From Thamnaconus septentrionalis (taxonomy: Eukaryota > Chordata > Actinopteri > Tetraodontiformes > Monacanthidae): DNA of 64,000 nucleotides. The notes under the pieces are model-generated. The model saw nothing but the letters and a program-made list of their open reading frames with translations, had not been told where the DNA came from and made no database searches. The position numbers and the translations under genes were made by a program. The stretch covers positions 9,683,405-9,747,404 of the forward strand of contig CM020512.1 of assembly GCA_009823395.1 (NCBI GenBank). Reading direction: 5' to 3'. This document shows positions 1 to 10,900 of the stretch, piece after piece; position 1 is the first letter of the stretch, and each line of letters starts with the position of its first letter.

Positions 1-118
1 TGGCCTTCTTTGCACTTCCAGCTGTGAGTCTCCAGGCAGATCGACTGGCCTGTTCTTCACACACTATCTGGGTCTTTCTTTGTAATAATAAAGAACTTAT
101 TGCTTCTCTTTTCTCTTC

Positions 119-226
119 TCAATAATAATAATAATAGTAGTAATAATAATAATGCTAATAATAAAATAAAAATAAATATTATTATTATTCTTATTAATAA
201 CAATAACAATAATAATAATAATTAAA
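119..226. repeat. AAT-rich simple repeat
   Basis: Imperfect AATAAT runs with occasional GTAGTA and ATT turns, leading directly into the interspersed repeat at 223. Such A-rich runs are common at ends of retroposed elements. Confidence 0.8.
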
Positions 227-890
227 GCTGCAAGCAGCATTTGCGGGACTGAGCCGCCGTGGCCGACGTTGACCCCCGACCTCTGCCGACGCCTACAGCC
301 ATTTATGTGTGTGTTGAAAAAGAGGGAGAAGAGGTCTAATTAATCATCACAAGCCTGTGTATGCAAATGATGCAGATTTTTTTACCTCCATTTTTTTTTT
401 TTGAAGTGGCTGTCAAATGTAAAATATAGGCCTTGATGAGACAAACACGTGGATGTTTGAATGACGTCTGTAGGACTTTGCAAAAGGAAACTGCAGCCAT
501 TTATGTGTGTTGAAAAAGAGGGAGAGATAGAGAAAGGTGTTAGGGCTCCCAACTAGCAAGAGTAGAGAGTTCGCTCCGCTAGCTCCGCTTTTGCAACCTT
601 GGACACCTAAGCTTAGAACTCAGCCATTTCAGCGTCTACATGTTGACCTTCTGACAGTCTAGTCTGTGTAATACAAAAGGTTTGAAACTTGCAGCATTCA
701 CGGTTGTTGAGTTCTGTGATTCTGGATGATTTCAAACAAGTGGAAGTAGCTCACTTCCGGTTTTTCAGGGGTCAAAGGTCAGAGTGTCAGAATGTAGGTC
801 TGTATCCAAGGAATGCGTGGGTTTCTGTCCCATGTCGTTTCGACCTTCCTAGAGGGCGCTAGAGGCCACCAGACTGCTGAACACCCTCCG
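223..890 (+). mobile_element. Interspersed repeat of the fish 'AAAGCTGCAAGCAGC' family, copy 1
   Basis: Begins ATTAAAGCTGCAAGCAGCAT, a start shared with a second copy at 1158. It contains two related blocks with CAGCCATTTATGTGTGT followed by TTGAAAAAGAGGGAGA (near 298 and 495). It ends in a region with AGAGGGCGCTAGAGGCC near 851-868. I recognise the first motif from high-copy fish repeats but cannot assign a class. The 3' boundary is approximate. Confidence 0.55.
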
Positions 891-1157
891 GCTTTAACTG
901 GCTAATGGGGAATGGCAGCCAGCAGGCCCAACTCCCATCCTGGGTTCTGAGACAAGGAGGATTCAGTTTTTGGCATTGGAATCCTGTGCAGGGGTGGTGA
1001 TGTGAGATTAGCTGCTGTCACCTGAAGAGGTGAAGAGGCGACTTGTGCAGTCGAGGGCGAGGATGGGATCACCACGGGTATGGTAGAGATGCTGGGTGTG
1101 ACGAACATTGAGAAGCAGCTACTGGGAAACCATAGTAGAGATTAAAAATGCATTCAA
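891..1157. other. Unassigned sequence between repeats
   Basis: Contains a 68-codon minus-strand open frame with no family resemblance. Probably intronic or repeat-derived spacer. Confidence 0.5.
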
Positions 1158-1436
1158 ATTAAAGCTGCAAGCAGCGTTAGCCTAAGGACCCAGCCTACGA
1201 AGGACCCATCCTACGAAGGACGCATCCTTGAAGGACACATCCTGTGAAGAAGACAGCCTATGAAGGACTCATCCTGCGAAGGACACGGCCTCCGTTTCTT
1301 CTTAATATTATTCTGTCCTTATTGAGCGCTAATTTGGCCCTCTGAACATGCTCCAAAGCTCACCAAATTCTGCATGGCGGTAGAAACTGGTGAAAACTTT
1401 CATCAATTGAAGAGGAAATTGAAACATTTGACCGAA
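1158..1436 (+). mobile_element. Interspersed repeat of the 'AAAGCTGCAAGCAGC' family, copy 2, with embedded 16-bp tandem units
   Basis: Starts AAATTAAAGCTGCAAGCAGC at 1157-1176. From about 1183 to 1280 it holds degenerate copies of a 16-bp unit, ATCCTACGAAGGACGC. Unique element sequence follows (1281-1432) with CACCAAATTCTGCATGGCGG and GTAGAAACTGGTGAAAACTT, then more 16-bp units. It looks like the seed from which the large array to its right expanded. Confidence 0.55.
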
Positions 1437-4400
1437 GGACCCATCCTACGAAAGATGCATCCTACGAAGGACGCATCCATTGAAAGACTCATCCTACGAA
1501 GGACGCATCCTAAAAAGGACGCATCCTCCTTTGCATCCTTCCTTTGTAGGATGCGTCCTTCCTTTGTAGGATGCATCCTTCCTTTGCATCCTTCCTTTGG
1601 AGGCTGCATCCTTCCTTAGTAGGATGCGTCCTTCCTTTATAGGATGCATCCTTCCTTTGCATCCTTCCTTTGGAGGCTGCATCCTTCCTTTGTAGGATGC
1701 GTCCTTCCTTTGTAGGATGGATCCTTCCTTTGTTAGGATGCGTCCTTCCTTTGCATCCTTCCTTTGGAGGATGCGTCCTTCCTTTGTAGGATGCATCCTT
1801 CCTTTGCATCCTTCCTTTGGAGGATGCATCCTTCCTTTGGAGGATGCATCCTTCCTTTGTAGGATGCGTCCTTCCTTTGTAGGATGGATCCTTCCTTTGC
1901 ATCCTTCCTTTGGAGGCTGCATCCTTCCTTTGTAGGATGCGTCCTTCCTTTGGAGGATGCATCCTTCCTTTGTAGGATGCGTCCTTCCTTTGGAGGATGC
2001 ATCCTTCCTTTGTAGGATGTGTCCTTCCTTTTTAGGATGGATCCTTCCTTTGTAGGATGCGTCCTTCCTTTGGAGGATGCATCCTTCCTTTGTAGGATGC
2101 GTCCTGCCTTTGGAGGACGCATCCTTCCTTTGGAGGATGCGTCCTTCCTTTGTAGGATGCGTCCTTCCTTTGGAGGATGCGTCCTTCCTTTGGAGGATGC
2201 ATCCTTCCTTTGGAGGCTGCATCCTTCCTTTGGAGGACACATCCTTCCTTTGGAGGATGCGTCCTTCCTTTGGAGGATGCATCCTTCCTTTGTAGGATGC
2301 GTCCTTCCTTTGGAGGATGCATCCTTCCTTTGGAGGCTGCATCCTTCCTTTGTAGGCTGCATCCTTCCTTTGCATCCTTCCTTTGTAGGATGCATCCTTC
2401 CTTTGCATCCTTCCTTTGGAGGATGCGTCCTTCTTTTGTAGGATGCATCCTTCCTTTGCGTCCTTCCTTTGTAGGACGCGTCCTTCCTTTGGAGGATGCA
2501 TCCTTCCTTTGGAGGATGCGTCCTTCCTTTGTAGGATGCATCCTTCCTTTGCGTCCTTCCTTTGTAGGACGCGTCCTTCCTTTGGAGGATGCATCCTTCC
2601 TTTGCGTCCTTCCTTTGTAGGACGCGTCCTTCCTTTGGAGGATGCATCCTTCCTTTGGAGGATGCGTCCTTCCTTTGTAGGATGCATCCTTCCTTTGGAG
2701 GATGCGTCCTTCCTTTGGAGGATGCATCCTTCCTTTGTAGGATGCGTCCTTCCTTTGGAGGATGCATCCTTCCTTTGGAGGCTGCATCCTTCCTTTGTAG
2801 GCTGCATCCTTCCTTTGCATCCTTCCTTTGTAGGATGCATCCTTCCTTTGCATCCTTCCTTTGGAGGATGCATCCTTCCTTTGCGTCCTTCCTTTGTAGG
2901 ACGCGTCCTTCCTTTGGAGGATGCATCCTTCCTTTGCGTCCTTCCTTTGTAGGATGCGCCCTTCCTTTGTAGGATGCGTCCTTCCTTTGGAGGATGCGTC
3001 CTTCCTTTGGAGGATGCATCCTTCCTTTGGAGGATGCGTCCTTCCTTTGTAGGATGCATCCTTCCTTTGCGTCCTTCCTTTGGAGGATGCGTCCTTCCTT
3101 TGGAGGATGCATCCTTCCTTTGCGTCCTTCCTTTGTAGGATGCGTCCTTCCTTTGTAGGATGCGTCCTTCCTTTGGAGGATGCATCCTTCCTTTGGAGGA
3201 TGCATCCTTCCTTTGGAGGATGCGTCCTTCCTTTGTAGGATGCATCCTTCCTTTGCGTCCTTCCTTTGTAGGACGCGTCCTTCCTTTGGAGGACGCGTCC
3301 TTCCTTTGGAGGACGCGTCCTTCCTTTGGAGGACGCATCCTTCCTTTGGAGGATGCGTCCTTCCTTTGGAGGATGCATCCTTCCTTTGTAGGATGCGTCC
3401 TTCCTTTGGAGGATGCATCCTTCCTTTGGAGGCTGCATCCTTCCTTTGTAGGCTGCATCCTTCCTTTGTAGGATGCATCCTTCCTTTGCATCCTTCCTTT
3501 GGAGGATGCGTCCTTCCTTTGTAGGATGCATCCTTCCTTTGCGTCCTTCCTTTGTAGGACGCGTCCTTCCTTTGGAGGATGCATCCTTCCTTTGGAGGAT
3601 GCGTCCTTCCTTTGTAGGATGCATCCTTCCTTTGCGTCCTTCCTTTGTAGGATGCGTCCTTCCTTTGGAGGATGCATCCTTCCTTTGGAGGATGCGTCCT
3701 TCCTTTGTAGGATGCATCCTTCCTTTGTAGGATGCATCCTTCCTTTGTAGGATGCGTCCTTCCTTTGGAGGATGCATCCTTCCTTTGGAGGATGCATCCT
3801 TCCTTTGGAGGATGCGTCCTTCCTTTGGAGGATGCATCCTTCCTTTGTAGGATGCGTCCTTCCTTTGGAGGATGCATCCTTCCTTTGGAGGCTGCATCCT
3901 TCCTTTGTAGGCTGCATCCTTCCTTTGTAGGCTGCATCCTTCCTTTTGCATCCTTCCTTTGTAGGCTGCGTCCTTCCTTTGGAGGATGCATCCTTCCTTT
4001 GGAGGATGCATCCTTCCTTTGTAGGATGCATCCTCCTTTGAGGATCCTTCCTTTGTAGGGCGCGCGTCTTCCTTGGAGGATGCGTCCTTCCTTTGTAGGA
4101 TGCGTCCTTCCTTTGGAGGATGCATCCTTCCTTTGGAGGATGCATCCTTCCTTTGAGGATGCGTCCTTCCTTTCCTTTAGGATGCGTCCTTCCTTGGAGG
4201 ATGCATCCTTCCTTTGGAGGATGCGTCCTTCCTTTGGAGGATGCATCCTTCCTTTGGAGGATGCGTCCTTCCTTTGTAGGATGCATCCTTCCTTTGTAGG
4301 ATGCTTCCTTTTTTAGGACGCATCCTTCCTTGGAGGACGCGTCCTTCCTTTGGAGGATGCATCCTTCCCTTTGAGGATGCGTCCTTCCTTTGGAGGATGC

Positions 4401-6483
4401 ATCCTTCCTTTGGAGGATGCGTCCTTCCTTTGGAGGATGCATCCTTCCTTTGGAGGCTGCATCCTTCCTTTGTAGGCTGCATCCTTCCTTTGTAGGCTGC
4501 ATCCTTACTTTGCATCCTTCCTTTGTAGGACGCGTCCTTCCTTTGGAGGATGCATCCTTCCTTTGGAGGATGCGTCCTTCCTTTGTAGGATGCATCCTTC
4601 CTTTTAGGATGCATCCTTCCTTTGTATCCTTCCTCCCTTGGAGGATGCGTCCTTCCTTTGTAGGATGCATCCTTCCCTCCTTCCTTTGGAGGATCCTTCC
4701 TTTTGGAGGATGCATCCTTCCTTGGAGGATGCATCCTTCCTTTGTAGGATGCGTCCTTCCTTTGGAGGATGCATCCTTCCTTTGGAGGATGCATCCTTCC
4801 TTTGGAGGATGCATCCTTCCTTTGGAGGATGCGTCCTTCCTTTGTAGGATGCATCCTTCCTTCCTTTGTAGGATGCATCCTTCCTTTGGAGGATGCGTCC
4901 TTCCTTTGTAGGATGCATCCTTCCTTTGCGTCCTTCCTTTGGAGGATGCGTCCTTCCTTTGTAGGATGCGTCCTTCCTTTGGAGGATGCGTCCTTCCTAG
5001 GTTGCGTCCTTCCTTTGGAGGATGCGTCCTTCCTTTGGAGGATGCGTCCTTCCTTTGTAGGATGCATCCTTCCTTTGCGTCCTTCCTTTGTAGGACGCGT
5101 CCTTCCCTTGGAGGATGCATCCTTCCTTTGGAGGATGCGTCCTTCCTTTGTAGGATGCGTCCTTCCTTTGGAGGATGCATCCTTCCTTTGGAGGATGCGT
5201 CCTTCCTTTGGAGGATGCATCCTTCCTTTGTAGGATGCATCCTTCCTTTGCGTCCTTCCTTTGTAGGATGCGCCCTTCCTTTGGAGGATGCGTCCTTCCT
5301 TTGGAGGATGCGTCCTTCCTTTGTAGGATGCGTCCTTCCCTTCCTTCCTTTGTCCTTCCTTTTGGAGGATGCGTCCTTCCTTTGGAGGATGCGTCCTTCC
5401 TTCCTTTGGAGGATGCGTCCTTCCCTTTGGAGGATGCGTCCTTCCTTTGGAGGATGCGTCCTTCCTTTGTAGGATGCGTCCTTCCTTTGGAGGATGCATC
5501 CTTCCTTTGTAGGATGCATCCTTCCTTTGGAGGCTGCATCCTTCCTTTGTAGGATGCGTCCTTCCTTTGGAGGACGCGTCCTTCCTTTGTAGGATGCGTC
5601 CTTCCTTTGAGGATGCGTCCTTCCTTTGAGGATGCATCCTTCCTTTGGAGGATGCATCCTTCCTTTGAGGCTGCATCCTTCCTTTGGAGGATGCGTCCTT
5701 CTTCCTTTGGAGGATGCATCCTTCCTTTGGAGGATGCGTCCTTCCTTTGGAGGATGCATCCTTCCTTTGGAGGATGGATGCATCCTTCCTTTGTAGGATC
5801 GCCCTTCCTTTGAGGATGCATCCTTCCTTTGGAGGATGCGTCCTTCCTTTGGAGGATGCATCCTTCCTTTGTAGGATGCATCCTTCCTTTGCGTCCTTCC
5901 TTTGGAGGCTGCATCCTTCCTTTGGAGGATGCATCCTTCCTTTGGAGGCTGCATCCTTCCTTTGTAGGATGCATCCTTCCTTTGGAGGATGCATCCTTCC
6001 TTTGGAGGCTGCATCCTTCCTTTGGAGGATGCATCCTTCCTTTGGAGGATGCATCCTTCCTTTGGAGGCTGCATCCTTCCTTTGGAGGATGCGTCCTTCC
6101 TTTGTAGGATGCATCCTTCCTTTGCATCCTTCCTTTGTAGGATGCGTCCTTCCTTTGGAGGATGCATCCTTCCTTTGTAGGATGCGTCCTTCCTTTGGAG
6201 GATGCGTCCTTCCTTTGTAGGATGCGTCCTTCCTTTGTAGGATGCATCCTTCCTTTGCATCCTTCCTTTGGAGGATGCATCCTTCCTTTGGAGGATGCGT
6301 CCTTCCTTTGTAGGATGCGTCCTTCCTTTGTAGGATGCGTCCTTCCTTTGTAGGATGCATCCTTCCTTTGCATCCTTCCTTTGGAGGATGCATCCTTCCT
6401 TTGGAGGATGCGTCCTTCCTTTGTAGGATGCATCCTTCCTTTGTAGGATGCGTCCTTCCTTTGCATCCTTCCTTTGGAGGATG
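1437..6483 (+). repeat. About 5-kb minisatellite array (20-bp and 13-bp units)
   Basis: Plus-strand unit is GCRTCCTTCCTTTGKAGGAT (20 bp), mixed with a shortened 13-bp unit GCATCCTTCCTTT. The main variants are GGAGGAT or GTAGGAT before the GC, GCA or GCG after it, and a GGAGGCTGC/GTAGGCTGC marker. The first part (1437-1520) has older 16-bp units in the opposite orientation. Copies are very similar in 1540-4000 and more indel-rich at 4020-4720 and 5330-5830. Unit junctions form GGATGCATCC or GGACGCGTCC palindromes. The transcribed strand of KCNQ2 is pyrimidine-rich here. The antisense strand is free of stops in all frames because the unit contains none, so the long predicted proteins there are not evidence of a gene. 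Confidence 0.95.
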
Positions 6484-6621
6484 AGAAAACTATTATTGAC
6501 ATCATTAGGATTGTTTTTAATTTCTTTATTCCTGTTAATGGAATCTTTGAGTGTTTGGCGTGGTCTTATTCTGTGTCTGCCTTTAAGCCAGTAAATATTC
6601 ACCACCTATTGGTTCACACAG
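6484..6621 (+). other. KCNQ2 intron end between array and exon
   Basis: Unique AT-rich sequence of about 138 bp between the end of the minisatellite and the acceptor at 6621. There is a T-rich stretch near 6513-6530 and the final TTGGTTCACACAG. Confidence 0.8.
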
Positions 6622-6717
6622 GGCATCCTGGGCTCCGGCTTCGCCCTCAAAGTCCAAGAGCAGCACCGGCAGAAGCATTTTGAGAAGAGACGCAATCCTG
6701 CAGCAGGCCTCATCCAG
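6622..6717 (+). CDS. kcnq2: KCNQ2 exon: end of S6 / start of calmodulin helix A
   Basis: Acceptor CACAG|GG at 6617-6621 and donor CAG|GTGGG at 6718. The 32 codons read [20 protein letters not shown] and on to NPAAGLIQ, a segment nearly invariant in Kv7 channels. It begins in phase 0 and ends in phase 0. The long minisatellite ends only about 140 bp upstream of this acceptor. The intron that follows (6718-6840) is 123 bp. Confidence 0.95.
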
Positions 6718-7880
6718 GTGGGTGTTTTTTTTTTTAAAAAAAAAGAAAGAAAGAAAAGAAAACAGCGCCATCCCTAGGTGGCTGCATCGTTCCTTTAAAA
6801 ATAAACAGCTAAAGATTTTGCAAACCTCGACCCCTCGCAGGGCGCTTGGAGGTTTTACGCCACCAATCTTTCCCGCACAGACCTGCTGTGCACGTGGGAC
6901 TTTTACGAGCAGACTGTGTCCGTTCCGATGTACAGGTGAGTGACGCCTGCCAGTGTTTTCACATGCATCACTCAGCCTTTCCAGTAAACGCAGGCATTTC
7001 CGCCGCACTCTCTGGCGAAACTGCAGAGCCAAGAGAAGCGGAAGCGGCAGCGGGCGCGTTCCAATTTGTGTTGCTGTTGAAATACAAACAGCACCAGTGG
7101 CTACTACATCAAATTAGCCGCCCACGTCGGTGCCCGGCTGTGTGAATCAGCAAACAAGCGGCTGTCTGATTCTGCAGATGTCTATTTTTTTTTTTTTCTT
7201 CCTCCAATGTAACTGACTCTCTGTTTGTCATTGAACACTGCACCGTGTTCTGTTCCATTGAGTTGGAGCTGTGATCTGAGGCAAAAGGCTGGTAACTAAC
7301 AAAGCAGATCAGGGCCAAACTAAATGAAATTACCCTTTAAGCAGCAACCAGCAGTTTTTGCCCTTTCATCATCCAGCTGCTGACACAATGAACTTTGACT
7401 GCTTCTGTTGTTGTTTGTGTTCTCAGACTTATTCCGCCTCTGAATCAGCTGGACCTGCTGAGAAATCTGAAAGGCAGGTCATTCAGGTACAAGCGCCAGT
7501 CTCACTCAGCAGACACACCTTTACGTTTTTTTTTTCAAAATCTTTTAAAAAATTGATGATCACTCAAAAACAAGGACGGTGATTGGAAAAACCCTGTTTT
7601 TTTTGTTTTTTTTTACTGCCACTTTAGAGTAGGTAAGCAACAGCTCTGGGCTTCCTGTAGTGGCCATTAGCCACAGATTGTCCGGGCAAGCTAGCATGGT
7701 AGTAGAATCAGGAAGTTACAGTCTCTGAACTCACTGCTGTTCTTCATTTTTTTTTTCTTCTTCTAAATAAGAAAATTGTTCCACAGTTCTGATTAAAACT
7801 GCTCTTACAGCAGCACCTGCGCTAACCTCTTTAGCTGCAGCAAGGCTAGCTGTGGCTTCCTGTATTTCCTCCTCGGTTTT

Positions 7881-7924
<44 letters not shown>

Positions 7925-10900
7925 AAGGTGCGGCCTGCAGCTGCTGCTGCCGCCTGCTTTTTTGACACGACTCAAAGAATGTTTTTAGCAGCGTGATTGC
8001 AGCTAGGCCAAAACAAGACATATATTTTCCTGAAGTCCGAGCTTGCAGAGGGTGAATACTGTGCTCACACAATCTGACTGCCCACAATCCTGAGCTCAGA
8101 GCATTTTACTGCATCATTTACCATATTTTATGTCTTTGAGTTGGTAAACTCCCCCGACCCCCCCACACCTCCATCCAGACTTTCTTCCATCCATCCCTGC
8201 TGCAGACCTCCTCCCTGTCTCTCCCCTCCCTCTAAAGTTGATCTAATCTCCGTGTTAATTACGAGCCGCTGCCGCGTTTGGCTGACGTGTGTCATTTGGC
8301 CTCCTCTCTCCACACACAGGAAGGAGTCTCAGACAGAAACCTCCCCCAGGTCTGTGATTGCTTTCTCACCCCTCCTACACCATTACTCCCCCAACCCTCT
8401 CCCCACCCACTCTGGCTTCTCTTCAATTCTGCTCTTAGCTGCTGCAGAGGCTCTTCTTGGAGGAGAGCTTCACCGCCGGCTCTGTCGCTATTGCCTTGTG
8501 CGAGTGCGTGTGTGTGTGTGCGTGCGTGCGGCGTGTGTGTTTGTGGGTGCCGGTTCGAGCTCCCCGTTGCGTTGGTGCGCCTCCTCCAAGAACGGCCTTG
8601 CTGCGTTTGCTCACCTGATGCTCCAAAGATCAGCTCACTTTGGCCTGGCTCTTCACTGTGCTGAGGGGGAAACTCACCTGACCAATCAGCTGTTCTTTGA
8701 CCGGAACGCTTTCAGCAGCATCACCTCGGGGTGGGGCCGGTGTCTGGGGGTGAGGGTGGGACGGCGGGGCACCTTGAGAGCTTTGCCTGAATTTTGATCA
8801 CAGTTTTTTGGAAAAAGGAATTGAACTTGTGGCAATGCAGTAACACTTTATCCCGACTTATTGAAAAAAAAAAAAAAAAACCTCCCACCTTGTTGAAGTT
8901 TAATTTGAGATTTTGCATTTGGAAAATCACATAAAAAGCAAAACGGCGGAGTCAAAACAAGGTTTTGCGCTTTAATTGATCTGCTGTGCAGCAGATTTGC
9001 CCTCCACTTTGAGTCATTTTGATTGTTTGAATCATTTTAGTTATAATTTTTATGAGTTGTTTCAAATGTATCTACTGTTCTATTTACTTTGATTTTAAAT
9101 GTAATTTCATTAACTCTTATTTTATTCTATTTTACACTATTTTATCATATCTTTTTGATTTACTGCATTCATTTTAATTGAGCTGATTGAATCTTGCTTT
9201 TGTGTGACTGTATATTTATTTTCCTCTATTTTAATCTATATCTCACTCTTTCTGATCTTTATTTATCCATTTTTGTTTTCATTGCACTGTCCCTTTACTC
9301 TCCTCCTCCTCCTCCTCCTCCTCCTCCTCCTCCTCCTCCTCCTCCTCTCTCTTCTGCTATTGGATAAAGTGTTCCTTGCATCCCAGTATGACGAACACTG
9401 CTGTGTTTTGACTGTACCCACTGCTATTTTATCCCTTTCTTTGTCTCCTCTACTGCGCACCACTCCAGTAATGAAAATGCACACAAAGACAGACTTTGCG
9501 GGTGCTGCCCCCGAGCCATTAGGTATCGTTGCTGCACAGATACTAACAACTGCACTGCAAGTCTCTGTCTCTCCTCTTTACACATCCCCACCTCTGTTCC
9601 TCTCCTGCCGCACCCCCAGATAGAGGGACGTCAGAAATAACCCCCACACCCCCCAAAAAAACAAAAACAAAAAAAGCCCTGATCCGACCACTTCCACCTC
9701 CAAGTGTAGCGCAGCTCTGTCACCTCTGTCGAGCTCTTCAGAAATTCTGGATACTCTGCTCACACCTCTAACTTACCTCGATAAGAAAAAATTAAAAAAC
9801 CCAAACAACTGCAAATACACGTGCGTGTGTTCACCGCCCTGTCACCGTTGATTTATGGTTTCTGTTAAATGACGTCTTTATGCGGTTGATTTGCTTGCTG
9901 CCTTTCTTTCGCCTTCGTCGGCCCTTATAAATGTGTGATCAGCAGGGACGGCGCCCAGTGCCTATTTTTTTTTTTTGCTGATGTCTTTTCCTTTGAGCGG
10001 TTCTCGCAGCAGAGCCGACAGTACGAAGGTGACTTACTTTGCACGACCCGCGCTCACTTTTTTTTTTGTCTTTGTTGGTTTTTTTTTGTGTTTGTCGTTG
10101 TCGCTTCAGACTTGAGATCACGGCTCGCTGTCACTTGCATGCTTATGCTTGTAGCTTCCTGCTGCTTGCCTGACCCACTGAATGCTCCACTGTGTTGGTA
10201 TGTGGACATGGCTCCTTCTGCTGTAGGACATTGCCCGTTATTGCGCTGCCGCCGAGGTAAGAGCCCGGAACAGCATCGGCGACGACTCTCACAGATTATT
10301 ATCCTTGTCAAACGACACAGCTGTAGGACAAACAACAAACAACAAACACACTCACATTCTTGAGACGGAGCCGCAGGGGCCGTTAAATGGGTTGAATTCT
10401 CTCTGTGGTTGCCTTCCTCCCCGCAGTCGGAAGGCCAGCCTGAAGGACAAGGTGTTCCCCAGTCCTTCCAAGGCTCCCGTCGCCAAGGGGAAAGCCCAGT
10501 CGCCGGGGCCCGACGACGGGGCTGAGGCCAGTCCCAACAAGGTGGCCAAGAGCTGGAGCTTCACCGAGAAGAACCGAGGGCCAAAGCAGGCCTTCAGGGC
10601 CCGGGGCAGCGCCTCGCGCCAAAACTCGGATGGTAAGAAGGAGGGGAAAAAAACGAGAAGCGGTTTCCTCCTTGCGAGGTCACATACAGTGAAGTGCGTT
10701 AAGACAAGATGCTGAGACATCCTAATTAAAAATTAATTACGCAACATATAGTGCATAAATAGTGAAAGATGCACGAAAAAAACAAATAAATAAAATTGAA
10801 TTTTCTGTCTATTTTTTGATGGCTCAGACTTTCCTGGGCTTGTGTTGGTCTGTTCCCATTGAAATAAATAAAAGAAACCTGCCAGAATGCAGAATGGAAC

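Noticed and set aside
1374..6353. Many 60-180-codon plus-strand frames (RPSFGGCILPLEDASFL-like)
   Set aside because: Same minisatellite; the frames end wherever a GTAGGAT unit puts TAG in frame.
1494..6605. 1,703-codon minus-strand protein and overlapping long frames
   Set aside because: Tandem-repeat artefact: the unit has no stop in any minus frame and all frames give the same 20-residue cycle.
9204..9623. 139-codon frame with poly-leucine
   Set aside because: Translation of the (TCC)n microsatellite within a KCNQ2 intron.
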